Source: Flavobacterium sp. KACC 22761 (GTDB lineage Bacteria > Bacteroidota > Bacteroidia > Flavobacteriales > Flavobacteriaceae). Taken from it: DNA of 64,000 bases. This document shows positions 26,508 to 34,708 of this stretch, in pieces (the first letter of the stretch is position 1; each line of letters begins with the position of its first letter). Under the pieces are notes generated by a model that saw nothing but the letters and a program-made list of their open reading frames with translations, did no database searches and was not told the origin of the DNA. Location of the stretch: contig NZ_CP139148.1 in the NCBI RefSeq assembly GCF_034058155.1, positions 2,046,001 through 2,110,000 on the forward strand. The letters run 5' to 3'. The translations under genes and the position numbers were made by a program.

Positions 26508-26540
26508 TTGTGTTGTAGTTGTTGTTGTGTGTAGTTGTTG
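26508..26540. repeat. GTT-rich microsatellite-like tract between rpsO and pnp
   Basis: Repeated TTGTAGTTGTTGTTG-type trinucleotides form a low-complexity tract just upstream of the pnp start. On the minus strand it gives an unstructured AAC-rich leader. Possible effect on pnp translation; nothing more can be said. Confidence 0.5.
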
Positions 26541-26615
26541 TTATCTAAAACCCAATGAAAAACCAAACTTTTTTTCTTGTAATATGCTTATTATAAACAG
26601 TTCTAATGTAAAAAC

Positions 26616-26645
26616 AAAAAGAGGCACTCTCGCACCTCTTTTCTA
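26616..26645 (-). terminator. Hairpin after rpsO (terminator or processing site)
   Basis: On the minus strand AAAAGAGGTGC pairs with GCCTCTTTTT across a short loop, followed by a few T. It lies directly after the rpsO stop codon. In other bacteria the rpsO-pnp space carries a partial terminator and RNase III site; similar use here is likely but inferred. Confidence 0.65.
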
Positions 26646-26651
26646 TATTGA

Positions 26652-26918
26652 TTATTTTCTGATATTCAATACTTTAATAATCTCACGATATCTGTTGATA
26701 TCTTTCTTTTTCAAGTAGTCCAACAAAGCTCTTCTTTTACCTACTAATAGTACAAGAGAACGCTCAGTGTTGTAATCGTGACGATTTTTTTTCAAGTGTT
26801 CAGTTAAGTGAGAAATTCTGTAAGTGAACAATGCAATTTGACCTTCTGCGCTTCCAGTGTTTGTTGCACCACCGTGTTGTGCGAAAATCTCTTCTTTCTT
26901 TTCTTTAGTTAAATACAT
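26652..26918 (-). CDS. rpsO: 30S ribosomal protein S15
   Basis: 88 residues, standard length. S15 binds 16S rRNA early in small-subunit assembly. Family motifs are present: TGSAEGQIALFTYRISHLTEHL, HDYNTERSLVLLVGKRRALLDYL and the ending YLKKKDINRYREIIKVLNIRK-like tail. It is followed by pnp. A good promoter (TTG-N20-TAATTTTG) lies about 57 bases upstream. Confidence 0.98.
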   Translation of the reverse strand: MYLTKEKKEEIFAQHGGATNTGSAEGQIALFTYRISHLTEHLKKNRHDYNTERSLVLLVGKRRALLDYLKKKDINRYREIIKVLNIRK

Positions 26919-26974
26919 TCCAATATTATTTAATGATTTTTATGTATGTCTGTACAACTTTTGTAAGACGGGTG

Positions 26975-27005
26975 CAAAATTAGGGTAAAAAAATAAAAAA
27001 ATCAA
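26975..27005 (-). promoter_or_regulatory. Promoter of rpsO-pnp
   Basis: On the minus strand TTG (27003-27005), a 20-base spacer and TAATTTTG (26975-26982) match the Bacteroidota promoter (TTG / TAnnTTTG). The leader to the rpsO ATG is about 50 bases, room for an autoregulatory fold. Confidence 0.65.
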
Positions 27006-27075
27006 ACAAAAATAAAAGAATCTCAAAAAGAATGTCGCTTTTTGATTTTTGAATAATTTTTAAACATTAGGTTTG

Positions 27076-28017
27076 CTAATTTGTTACTGTGATCGGTATC
27101 GCATATATTACTCTGACCGGCACACCTCTTTGTTGTCCTGGAATCCAGTTTTCGTAAGCCGTAACTACTCTTACAGCTTCTTCATCAAGGCCATATCCTA
27201 AAGATTTTAGGATTTTGGGTTCAATAATTTTGCCGTTTTTGTCAATAACAAATTGAACTACAAGTCTTCCTGATACTTTGTTGATTACTGCTTCTTTTGT
27301 TTTTGTGAAATTAGCTCCAACAAATTTGTAAAAGTCAGTGATTCCTTTTTGAGGCAATGGCTTTGATTCTAAGACAGTGTATTGTCTTTCTATACCTTCC
27401 GAATTTATGCTTTTTCCAGAAATGAATTTTCCTTCATTATAAATATCAGTGTATTGATAGTGGGTTTCTTTATTAGTACCTTTCCATTCTCCATCCTTAA
27501 ATCCATTTTTTAATTTTCCTTTTGCCGAAAAGGTTTCCCAATTTTCTTCAAAAAAGCCATTTCCGTTTTTTACAACATGCTCATTTTTAGAATTCCAATA
27601 GTCGTAAATTTTTAAATCTGAACTAAATCCTTTTTCAGATTCAACGTATTCTCCTCTTAATTTAGGGTTTCCATTTTCATACCATTCTGAAAAACTACCA
27701 TTTAATCTTGATTTGATATAATTTTCGATTCTTTTTTTCAGACCATTTTCATAGTAGTAAACATACTGGCCTTCTCTAGAATATCCATCTTTGGTTTTAG
27801 AATTCCCTTCGATTTTTAGAACGCCAGACTTGTAATAATCTTTAATTTCATAAACATCTTTTTCAGTGTAATAATCTTTTATGATTCTATAAAACTTGTG
27901 ATTTTCTTTTGTTGCATCTTTTCCAATGGAATCAAAATAAACAATTTTATCTGTTGAATTTTGAGCAAAAAAGAAGGCAGGAACTAAAGCTAAAAAAACA
28001 AAAAAAGTTTTTTTCAT
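27076..28017 (-). CDS. MORN-repeat protein with TonB C-terminal domain
   Basis: The protein has 313 residues. A signal peptide (FFVFLALVPAFFFAQ) is followed by MORN/YwqK-like repeats (YYKSGVLKIEG, YYYENGLKKRIENY, WYENGNPKLRGEY, KLKNGFKDGEW). A TonB C-terminal domain covers about 230-313 (VSGRLVVQFVIDKNGKIIEPKILKSLG, ENWIPGQQRGVPVRV). The domain order is common in Bacteroidota. The signal peptide looks cleavable, so unlike classical TonB the protein may not stay anchored in the inner membrane; it may then act in protein-protein contacts in the periplasm instead of energy transfer. It stands as a single gene downstream of the reductase gene on the same strand. Confidence 0.85.
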   Translation of the reverse strand: MKKTFFVFLALVPAFFFAQNSTDKIVYFDSIGKDATKENHKFYRIIKDYYTEKDVYEIKDYYKSGVLKIEGNSKTKDGYSREGQYVYYYENGLKKRIENYIKSRLNGSFSEWYENGNPKLRGEYVESEKGFSSDLKIYDYWNSKNEHVVKNGNGFFEENWETFSAKGKLKNGFKDGEWKGTNKETHYQYTDIYNEGKFISGKSINSEGIERQYTVLESKPLPQKGITDFYKFVGANFTKTKEAVINKVSGRLVVQFVIDKNGKIIEPKILKSLGYGLDEEAVRVVTAYENWIPGQQRGVPVRVIYAIPITVTN

Positions 28018-28047
28018 AGATTGGTTTTGGATAGTTAGAATTTGATT

Positions 28048-28503
28048 TTAGAATAATTTCGCAACTTCCTCGTTCACAAACTCTAAAAATCTTTCGTCAG
28101 CTTCTGTAAAAGGATCAATAACGTGGCTGTCAATATCGATTTGGCCAATATTTACGCCATTTACAAATAAAGGAACAACGATTTCTGATTTTACAGTCAA
28201 GCTGCAGGCAATATAATTGTCTTGTGCTTTAACATCTGGCACTACAAAATTGGCGTTGCTTTCTGCAACTTGTCCGCAGATTCCTTTTCCAAACGGAATA
28301 ATAGTATGGTCTGTTTCAGCACCTACGTATGGGCCCAAATGAAGTGTTTTGTTTTCGTGGTTCGCAAAATAAAAACCAACCCAATTGTAGTATTCTACAT
28401 TTTCATTTAGTAATTGACAGATTGCCAATAATTTTTCGTCTCTAACAATATTGTTATCAGCTACAATAGCGCTTATTTTTGGTTGTAAGTCTTGAAAAGT
28501 CAT
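28048..28503 (-). CDS. GAF-domain free methionine-(R)-sulfoxide reductase
   Basis: 151 residues, a single GAF domain of the fRMsr type, which reduces free methionine-R-sulfoxide and protects against oxidation. Diagnostic segments: NWVGFYFA, LGPYVGAETDHTIIPFGKGICGQVA and IACSLTVKSEIVVPLFVNGVNIGQIDIDS. Two cysteines match the catalytic site and one resolving site of the E. coli enzyme. The third cysteine position (IAC before the IP segment) is DHT here, so a two-cysteine cycle is expected. Transcribed divergently from xrtF. Confidence 0.88.
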   Translation of the reverse strand: MTFQDLQPKISAIVADNNIVRDEKLLAICQLLNENVEYYNWVGFYFANHENKTLHLGPYVGAETDHTIIPFGKGICGQVAESNANFVVPDVKAQDNYIACSLTVKSEIVVPLFVNGVNIGQIDIDSHVIDPFTEADERFLEFVNEEVAKLF

Positions 28504-28574
28504 GATAAATAAATTTTATACAAAAGTATTTAAAGCCTGACTTAAAAAATACATAAATTTGAAAAAAAATTCCG

Positions 28575-29111
28575 TTGAAAAAATATTTAGTACAGTTTAA
28601 ACCTTTCCTGATTTTTATAGGCACTTTTTTCTCTGCTTATATTTTGTTGACAATAGTTTATAAAATCTATTTAAACAGTTACGGACCAATTGATCTTGAC
28701 GGAATTTCAAGGATTGTTGGAAAAAATGTCGAGCAATTAATGTTGTTTTTTAATTGCGATATTAATATTATAAAAAGCATTTCTCAGCCCTGTTTAGAAG
28801 TTTGGTACAATAATAAATTTACAATTCGAATTGTCGAAGGCTGTAATGCCGTGAGCGTGATTATTTTGTTTATTTCGTTTATAATTGCTTTTTCAGGAAA
28901 ACTTAAAACGACTTTGTTGTATATTCTATTCGGAACACTTTTTATTTATGTTTTGAACATTTTCCGAATTATGTTTTTAACAATATTGCTTTTTAGATAC
29001 CCAGAAAAGGAGCATTTTTTGCACGGTGTTTTATTTCCGCTACTTATTTACGGACTCGTTTTTCTTTTATGGGTTATTTGGGTCAATAAATTTTCGAAGT
29101 ATGCTAAGTAG
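28575..29111 (+). CDS. xrtF: Exosortase family protein XrtF
   Basis: 178 residues with several membrane spans. The start is TTG 28575, giving the basic MKKYLVQFKPF before the first span. The exosortase triad is visible: Cys90 in VEGCNAVSV, Arg131 in NIFRIMFL, His150 in HGVLFPLLIYG. Exosortases are inner-membrane transpeptidase-like enzymes that process proteins with a C-terminal sorting signal. XrtF is the version found in Flavobacteria, next to a dedicated small partner; its substrates are not known. The partner gene overlaps by 11 bases. Confidence 0.92.
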   Translation: MKKYLVQFKPFLIFIGTFFSAYILLTIVYKIYLNSYGPIDLDGISRIVGKNVEQLMLFFNCDINIIKSISQPCLEVWYNNKFTIRIVEGCNAVSVIILFISFIIAFSGKLKTTLLYILFGTLFIYVLNIFRIMFLTILLFRYPEKEHFLHGVLFPLLIYGLVFLLWVIWVNKFSKYAK

Positions 29112-29547
29112 TTTATTGGAACATAAATTTAAGATTGCAATTTCAGTTTTAATTGTGTTATGTTTTGGAATTATTCGCGCATTTGAAAACAGTCTGTTTT
29201 ATGATCCTTTTTTGGAGTATTTTGAGAAAGATTTTAAAAATTTGCCTTATCCTGAAATAGAATCTTTTAAGTTATTCTATGGGCTTTTTTTTCGATATTT
29301 TTTGAACACAATCCTTTCTCTGTCTTTGATTTATGTGCTATTTAGAGATGTTGATATTTTTAAATTCAGTTTCTTTTTATATGTCTTTTTTGGAGTGATT
29401 CTTTTTGTGCTGTTTTTTGTGATTTTGAATTGTTTTCCAAATGCGAATTGGCTTCTTTTTTACGTTCGAAGATTTATAATTCAACCCATATTTGTTCTTT
29501 TGTTTATTCCAGCAATTTATTATCAGCAACAAAATTTTAAAAAATAA
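29101..29547 (+). CDS. Exosortase F system-associated protein
   Basis: 148 residues from ATG 29101, which overlaps the end of xrtF by 11 bases (the longer in-frame start at 29026 lies deep within xrtF). It has about four hydrophobic spans (ISVLIVLCFGIIRAF, YFLNTILSLSLIYVLF, FFLYVFFGVILFVLFFVI, PIFVLLFIPAIYY). The family always sits next to XrtF. The conserved FENSLFYDPFLEYF loop lies after the first span. Probably a membrane subunit of the sorting machine. Confidence 0.88.
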   Translation: MLSSLLEHKFKIAISVLIVLCFGIIRAFENSLFYDPFLEYFEKDFKNLPYPEIESFKLFYGLFFRYFLNTILSLSLIYVLFRDVDIFKFSFFLYVFFGVILFVLFFVILNCFPNANWLLFYVRRFIIQPIFVLLFIPAIYYQQQNFKK

Positions 29548-29593
29548 CAAATCATTAAATATTTTTTTGAGTCTTTTTGAATAGTTTTGCAGT

Positions 29594-29992
29594 ATGAATC
29601 TAAAAAAGTGCACAGGATTATTTTTGGCTTTCCTATTGTTGGTTTCCAACATTGGGTTCGCTTTTGATGTGCATTATTGCGGAGGCGAAATCGCTTCTGT
29701 ATCTTTAAATACATCAGTAAAAGCTTCTCCAGAAAAAAAATGTTGTGGAGAGAAAGAAAAAAAATCTTCTTGTTGCAAAGACAAAGTAGTTCATATTGAG
29801 AAAAAATCTGACAATGCTACTTTTAAAATATTCTTTTTCCAGCTTGATTTTCCGGCTGTAATCCACGAATATAAAACCATTGCTTTTTTATCTATTCCAA
29901 ATTTTAAAAGCAATCAAATAACTTCGTATTATTCTGATGCGAATGCACCTCCTTTCTACAAGTTATACAATCAATACATTTTTTATTCCTGA
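29594..29992 (+). CDS. HYC_CC_PP family cysteine-rich secreted protein
   Basis: The protein has 132 residues. Signal peptide (LFLAFLLLVSNIGFAF), then the family's hallmark elements in order: HYC (residues 27-29), CC (50-51) and a second CC (60-61), and PP (APPFYKLY) near the C-terminus. The cysteine pairs suggest metal binding, copper being the likely ligand. It is the first of three same-strand genes with a TonB receptor and an HMA protein, which supports a role in metal handling at the cell envelope. The exact function is not known. Confidence 0.85.
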   Translation: MNLKKCTGLFLAFLLLVSNIGFAFDVHYCGGEIASVSLNTSVKASPEKKCCGEKEKKSSCCKDKVVHIEKKSDNATFKIFFFQLDFPAVIHEYKTIAFLSIPNFKSNQITSYYSDANAPPFYKLYNQYIFYS

Positions 29993-30098
29993 TTTTAATG
30001 TTTAAAATCAAGCCGTTTTTTCGTGCTTGAAAGTTGCTGTTTGTCTTTATTTAAAGAACCAAAAAAACAGCTTTTCTAATAACATTAAAATTATTTAT

Positions 30099-32105
30099 AT
30101 GCACAAAAATATTATGCTTTTTAGTATGATTTTGCTGTCTGTAACTGCTTTTTCACAGGAAGATTTGCAGGAAGTAAAAGTCACTAAAAAGCAAAAAGGA
30201 ATTAAGAAATCCTATACACTTACATCCAATACATCTGTTATTACGAGTAAAGAACTGCTAAAAGCGGCATGTTGTAATTTGGCCGAAAGTTTTGAAACGA
30301 ATCCTTCAATAGATGTCAATTTTTCGGATGCTTTGACAGGAACCAAACAAATAAAAATGTTGGGTCTTACAAGTCCGTATTTGATGATTACCGAAGAAAA
30401 TATTCCATCGGTTCGTGGCGCTTCGCAAGCTTACGGATTATCATTTACGCCGGGAACTTGGATTGAAAGTGTTCAAATCACAAAAGGAGCGGGGAGCGTT
30501 ATTAATGGCTACGAAAGTATTTCGGGACAAATCAATACTGAACTTTTAAAGCCTTTAAGCGATATTCCATTTTTCTTAAATGCTTATGGTTCAACAGATG
30601 CGCGTTTTGAGCTAAATACTCATTTCAATAAAAAATTATCTGACAAATGGGCGACAAGTCTTTTTGTGCACGGAAATACGCGTGTGGCCAAAAATGACAT
30701 GAATAATGATGGTTTTCTGGACAATCCGCTGGGGAAACAAATCAATATTTTGAATCGATATCAATATTATGATCCCGAAAGTGGTTTGGTGAGTTTTATC
30801 AATTTCAGATACATGAATGATAAAAAGCAAACAGGAGAAGTTGATTTTGACAAAGATATCGACCGTGGCACTACAAATCATTGGGGTTCAGAAATCAATA
30901 CAGAGCGTTTTGATGTTTCAACTAAAATAGGATATGTTTTTAAAGATATGCCTTATCAAAGTATTGGTTTTCAAAATGCCTTCAACAGTCATAACCAAAA
31001 TTCTTATTTTGGACTGAATTTGTACGACATCAAGCAGAATAGCTTTTATTCGAATTTAATTTTCAATTCGATTATCAATAACACGATGCATAAATTCACA
31101 ACCGGGTTGAATTTTACCTACGATCAATATCAGGAATTTGTGAATGTTGTCGATTACAGCCGAATCGATAATTCGGTTGGGGCATTCTTTGAATATACCT
31201 ATGATAATACAGATAATTTCAGTTTGATTTTAGGCGGAAGAGTCGATAATCATAATCGATTGGGATTTTTTGTAACACCTCGTTTGCACATGAGATATAA
31301 TCCCTGGAAAAATGGGGTTCTTCGTTTCTCTGCAGGAAGAGGAAAGCGTTCGGCTAATATTTTTGCCGAGAACCAACAGCTTTTTGCTAGTTCTAGAACG
31401 CTTTCAATTTTGGATACAAACGGAAAAATATATGGATTGAATCCTGAGATTGCGTGGAATTATGGAATCAGCTTTTCGCAAAAGTTCAAACTTTTTAATA
31501 AGAATGCTGAAGCTGGATTTGATTTCTACCGAACTGATTTTCAAAACCAAGCCGTTGTTGATTTAATGCAAAGTCCGCAACAAGTTTTATTTTATGATCT
31601 AAAAGGAAGTTCTTTTGCAAATAGTCTCCAAGTCGAATTTAATTATGAGTTGATCCATAATCTGAATTTGAGAACCGCTTATAAATATTACGATATCCAG
31701 ACTGATTATTTACGAGGAACATTCCAGCGTCCGTTGCAGGCAAAGCATCGTTTTCTTGGAAATTTAGAATACGAAACGCCATCTAATAATGGGAAACAAT
31801 GGAAGTTTGATTATACTTTCAACTGGACTGGAAGTCAGCAATTGCCTTATACAGCGTCAAATCCTGCTGAAGATCAGTTCGCTGATTTTTCTCCTGCTTA
31901 TGCAGTTATGAATGCTCAGGTAACGAGAGTTTTTTCAGACGTTTTTGAAGTATATGTTGGCGGAGAAAACATTGGAAACTATAAACAGAAAAAAGCAATT
32001 TTAGGAGCTGATGATCCCTTTGGGCCAAATTTTGATGCTTCTATAGCTTATGCTCCAATTTTTGGGCAAATGTATTATGCCGGATTACGATTTAAAATAA
32101 AATAA
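30099..32105 (+). CDS. TonB-dependent receptor, metal (probably copper) type
   Basis: 668 residues from ATG 30099, which precedes a signal peptide (IMLFSMILLSVTAFSQ). The in-frame codon at 30027 would add residues before the signal peptide and is unlikely. TonB box-like LQEVKVTKK, a plug with the cysteine pair KAACCNLAESFETN and YGLSFTPGTWIESVQITKGAGSVINGYESISGQIN, then a barrel ending in GLRFKIK. There is no STN and no carboxypeptidase-like domain, so it differs from the receptors of the triple cassette. It lies between a HYC_CC_PP gene and an HMA gene. Together they suggest uptake or handling of copper or another soft metal; the ion is inferred. Confidence 0.9.
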   Translation: MHKNIMLFSMILLSVTAFSQEDLQEVKVTKKQKGIKKSYTLTSNTSVITSKELLKAACCNLAESFETNPSIDVNFSDALTGTKQIKMLGLTSPYLMITEENIPSVRGASQAYGLSFTPGTWIESVQITKGAGSVINGYESISGQINTELLKPLSDIPFFLNAYGSTDARFELNTHFNKKLSDKWATSLFVHGNTRVAKNDMNNDGFLDNPLGKQINILNRYQYYDPESGLVSFINFRYMNDKKQTGEVDFDKDIDRGTTNHWGSEINTERFDVSTKIGYVFKDMPYQSIGFQNAFNSHNQNSYFGLNLYDIKQNSFYSNLIFNSIINNTMHKFTTGLNFTYDQYQEFVNVVDYSRIDNSVGAFFEYTYDNTDNFSLILGGRVDNHNRLGFFVTPRLHMRYNPWKNGVLRFSAGRGKRSANIFAENQQLFASSRTLSILDTNGKIYGLNPEIAWNYGISFSQKFKLFNKNAEAGFDFYRTDFQNQAVVDLMQSPQQVLFYDLKGSSFANSLQVEFNYELIHNLNLRTAYKYYDIQTDYLRGTFQRPLQAKHRFLGNLEYETPSNNGKQWKFDYTFNWTGSQQLPYTASNPAEDQFADFSPAYAVMNAQVTRVFSDVFEVYVGGENIGNYKQKKAILGADDPFGPNFDASIAYAPIFGQMYYAGLRFKIK

Positions 32106-32141
32106 TAGAAATAACAACATCAAATTTTAATATTAGACAAA

Positions 32142-32483
32142 ATGAAAAAAATAATTTTAATAGCAATAATTGGGTTTTTAGGATTTTCAGCGCAAGCGCA
32201 AACTAAAAAGAATAAAAATCTAAAATACACTGTAGAAGTAAACGGAAATTGCGAACAATGTAAGAAACGTATTGAAAAAGCGGCTTTTAGCGTTCCAGGC
32301 GTAAAAACGGCAAATTGGGATATTGCTTCGCACCAACTTTCGGTAATTTTAAATGAAGAGAAATCATCTCCGGCAGATTTGAATAACGCAATTGCCAAGG
32401 TAGGACACGATACTAAAGAAGTGAAAGCCACTCAAACAGATTATGATAATTTGCACAGCTGTTGCAAATATGTAAGAGAATAG
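32142..32483 (+). CDS. Secreted heavy-metal-associated (HMA) domain protein
   Basis: 113 residues. A signal peptide (IILIAIIGFLGFSAQAQ) precedes a single HMA fold with the metal motif NGNCEQC (Cys37 and Cys40), followed by KKRIEKAAFSVPGVKTANWDIASHQLSVIL. A further Cys-Cys pair is near the end (HSCCKYV). It should bind copper-like ions in the periplasm and pass them on. It is 36 bases after the receptor gene and is followed by a terminator, so it closes the metal cassette. Confidence 0.9.
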   Translation: MKKIILIAIIGFLGFSAQAQTKKNKNLKYTVEVNGNCEQCKKRIEKAAFSVPGVKTANWDIASHQLSVILNEEKSSPADLNNAIAKVGHDTKEVKATQTDYDNLHSCCKYVRE

Positions 32484-32491
32484 CAATATCA

Positions 32492-32525
32492 AGAGCCTCA
32501 TGATTATTTCTTGAGGCTTTTTTTA
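32492..32525 (+). terminator. Terminator of the metal cassette
   Basis: AGCCTCA and TGAGGCT form the stem; a run of T follows. It lies about 10 bases after the HMA gene. Confidence 0.85.
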
Positions 32526-32621
32526 TAGTTAATTTATCTTTAAAATACCGCATTTTATTGTGGTTGAAGTAAATTATTGTTACTTTCACAAACTTAAATT
32601 AAGTATAACCAAACCATTTTT

Positions 32622-33308
32622 ATGAATAATTTTGATTGGACACAATTAGTCAACCCTGAATTTTATATTACTTTAAGTATCGGTGGTTTTCAAATTGGTT
32701 TATACATCGTGTTGTTTATTGTTTTTGCCGAAACTGGACTTTTTGCTGGTTTCTTCCTTCCTGGTGACAGCCTGCTTTTTTTATCAGGTATTTACAGCCG
32801 TGACTTAATCGAAAATGTGGTTTCTATCCCAAGTGATTTTATCAATGTTTTTATCCTTTCAACATTAGTGGCTTTGATGGGGGTTTTTGGAAATATGACC
32901 GGATATTGGTTTGGTGCAAAAAGCGGTTATTATTTGTTTAAAAAAGAAGATACTTTTTGGTTCAAGAAAAAATACCTTCTTCAATCAAAAGATTTCTTCG
33001 AAAAATACGGTGGAAAAGCAATTATTTATGCTCGTTTTCTTCCAATATTTAGAACTTTCGCGCCAATCATTGCAGGAATCGTTTCTATGGATAAAAAGAA
33101 ATTTATGTTCTATAATGTTTTGAGCTCCTTTTTATGGTCTTTTGTATTGATCTTTTCAGGACATTATTTATACGGGGTGTTTTTAGAGCACGGAATCGAT
33201 TTGAAAGAGCATATTGAAGTGATCGTAATAGGAATAATAATAGTCTCAACTTTCCCAGTTTTCTTAAAGCTTATCAAAAAAAGAACAAGCCATCAGGAAA
33301 AAATATAA
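32622..33308 (+). CDS. DedA family membrane protein (VTT domain)
   Basis: 228 residues with about five hydrophobic segments. Family signatures: ETGLFAGFFLPGDSLLFLSG near the first span and YARFLPIFRTFAPIIAG, the conserved arginine-containing motif. DedA proteins are inner-membrane lipid scramblases or transporters; related members flip undecaprenyl phosphate or phosphatidylethanolamine. The substrate of this one cannot be told from sequence. Single gene closed by a bidirectional terminator. Confidence 0.92.
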   Translation: MNNFDWTQLVNPEFYITLSIGGFQIGLYIVLFIVFAETGLFAGFFLPGDSLLFLSGIYSRDLIENVVSIPSDFINVFILSTLVALMGVFGNMTGYWFGAKSGYYLFKKEDTFWFKKKYLLQSKDFFEKYGGKAIIYARFLPIFRTFAPIIAGIVSMDKKKFMFYNVLSSFLWSFVLIFSGHYLYGVFLEHGIDLKEHIEVIVIGIIIVSTFPVFLKLIKKRTSHQEKI

Positions 33309-33313
33309 TCATA

Positions 33314-33346
33314 AAAAATCCGAAGTTTATAAGCTTCGGATTTTTT
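33314..33346. terminator. Bidirectional terminator between dedA and rodA
   Basis: AAAATCCGAAG and CTTCGGATTTT flank an 8-base loop and both sides have A/T runs, so it can serve the plus-strand dedA gene and, after a 110-base tail, the minus-strand rodA operon. Confidence 0.85.
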
Positions 33347-33458
33347 TATTGGAGTTCATTCATTAAAGTTAATGAATGAAATTATTTTGAATAAATAATT
33401 AAGATAAAATTCGATAGTGTTTTGGAATTTGGTACTTAAGATTTGGAATTTAAATCTA

Positions 33459-34694
33459 TTACCATTCATTCACTTTGTTGGCATCCATTTTTAAGAAAAT
33501 AAATAGCAAAATGGTGAATCCCCAGAGTCCGGAACCTCCATAAGAAAAGAATGGCAACGGAACCCCAATAGTCGGGAAAATACCAATAACCATTGCAATA
33601 TTTACAAAGAAATGTATGAACAAAATTCCGGCCACGCAATAGCCATAAACACGGCTAAATTTAGTTTTTTGTCTTTCTGCCAAATAAATTATTCTTAAGA
33701 ATAAACCAACAAAAAGAGCAATTACGACTAGTGAGCCAACAAATCCCCATTCTTCACCAACCGTGGTAAAAATATAATCGGTATGTTGTTCTGGTACAAA
33801 TCCTCCTTTTGTTTGTGTTCCTTGTAAAAAGCCTTTTCCAAGCCATCCTCCAGATCCAATCGCAATTTCAGATTGGTTAGTGTTATAACCAATACCTTTC
33901 ATATCGACTGTTTTTCCAAGCAAAATATTAAAACGGTCTCTATGGTGTTGTTTAAAAACATGTTCAAAAACATAATTTACAGAGAAAACAAAAGCAGAAA
34001 TAATAGCTAATAGAATGCTACTCATTAATAAATTTCTATCAACAACACGACCTTTAAAGTGTATGATTGCAAGAACAACAGCTGCTAGAATAATAACAAC
34101 ATAAGGTTCAAGCACCAATGTTAAGACAAATAATAAAATGGTAATAAAACCAGTCCAAACGTACCATGATGGCAATCCTTCTCTGTATAAAACAATTATG
34201 AAAATACTATAAATCAAGGCGCTTCCTGGATCTGGTTGCGGTAAAATAAGCATAACAGGCAAAAATACAATGGCTAAAGCCTGTATTTGTCTATTGACAT
34301 CTTTGAGGTTGATTTGTGTGTCGCTCAGGTATTTTGCCAGTGCAAGCGATGTGGCGGCTTTTGCAAATTCAGATGGCTGTAAAGTAAAACCTCCAATGGC
34401 ATACCAGCATCTTTGTCCGGCAATAGTTTTTCCAAAAAGGAATAATCCCGCCAAAGATAAAAGTGAAACCACAAATATAATGCTGGCATATTTTTCATAG
34501 AATTTTCCGTCAACAAAAAGAACCACAAAAATCAACGGAATGGTACAGCCAATAAAAATAAGCTGCTTTTGATATGTTCCTTCGGTAGATAATAATGAAG
34601 ACGAATAAATATTCAGCCACCCTAATATAACTAAGGCGCTGTAGATAAAAATACTTATCCAGTCAATATTATTTTTTACACTTTGATTTTTCAT
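33459..34694 (-). CDS. rodA: Rod shape-determining protein RodA (SEDS glycosyltransferase)
   Basis: 411 residues, about ten membrane spans. RodA polymerises lipid II into glycan strands in partnership with PBP2. SEDS motifs: QLIFIGCTIPLI region, QPSEFAKAATSLALAKYLS, QPDPGSALIYSIFIIVLYREG, SEIAIGSGGWLGKGFLQGTQTKGGFVPEQHTDYIF cut into adjacent motifs, and the C-terminal GVPLPFFSYGGSGLW. It is the last gene of the cell-shape operon, 14 bases after mrdA. Confidence 0.96.
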   Translation of the reverse strand: MKNQSVKNNIDWISIFIYSALVILGWLNIYSSSLLSTEGTYQKQLIFIGCTIPLIFVVLFVDGKFYEKYASIIFVVSLLSLAGLFLFGKTIAGQRCWYAIGGFTLQPSEFAKAATSLALAKYLSDTQINLKDVNRQIQALAIVFLPVMLILPQPDPGSALIYSIFIIVLYREGLPSWYVWTGFITILLFVLTLVLEPYVVIILAAVVLAIIHFKGRVVDRNLLMSSILLAIISAFVFSVNYVFEHVFKQHHRDRFNILLGKTVDMKGIGYNTNQSEIAIGSGGWLGKGFLQGTQTKGGFVPEQHTDYIFTTVGEEWGFVGSLVVIALFVGLFLRIIYLAERQKTKFSRVYGYCVAGILFIHFFVNIAMVIGIFPTIGVPLPFFSYGGSGLWGFTILLFIFLKMDANKVNEW

Positions 34695-34708
34695 TTGAAA
34701 TAATCTTG

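Noticed and set aside
28575..29547. Rhomboid or acyltransferase reading for the XrtF gene
   Set aside because: The spacing of Cys, Arg and His and the partner gene fit exosortase; no rhomboid GxSG motif is present.
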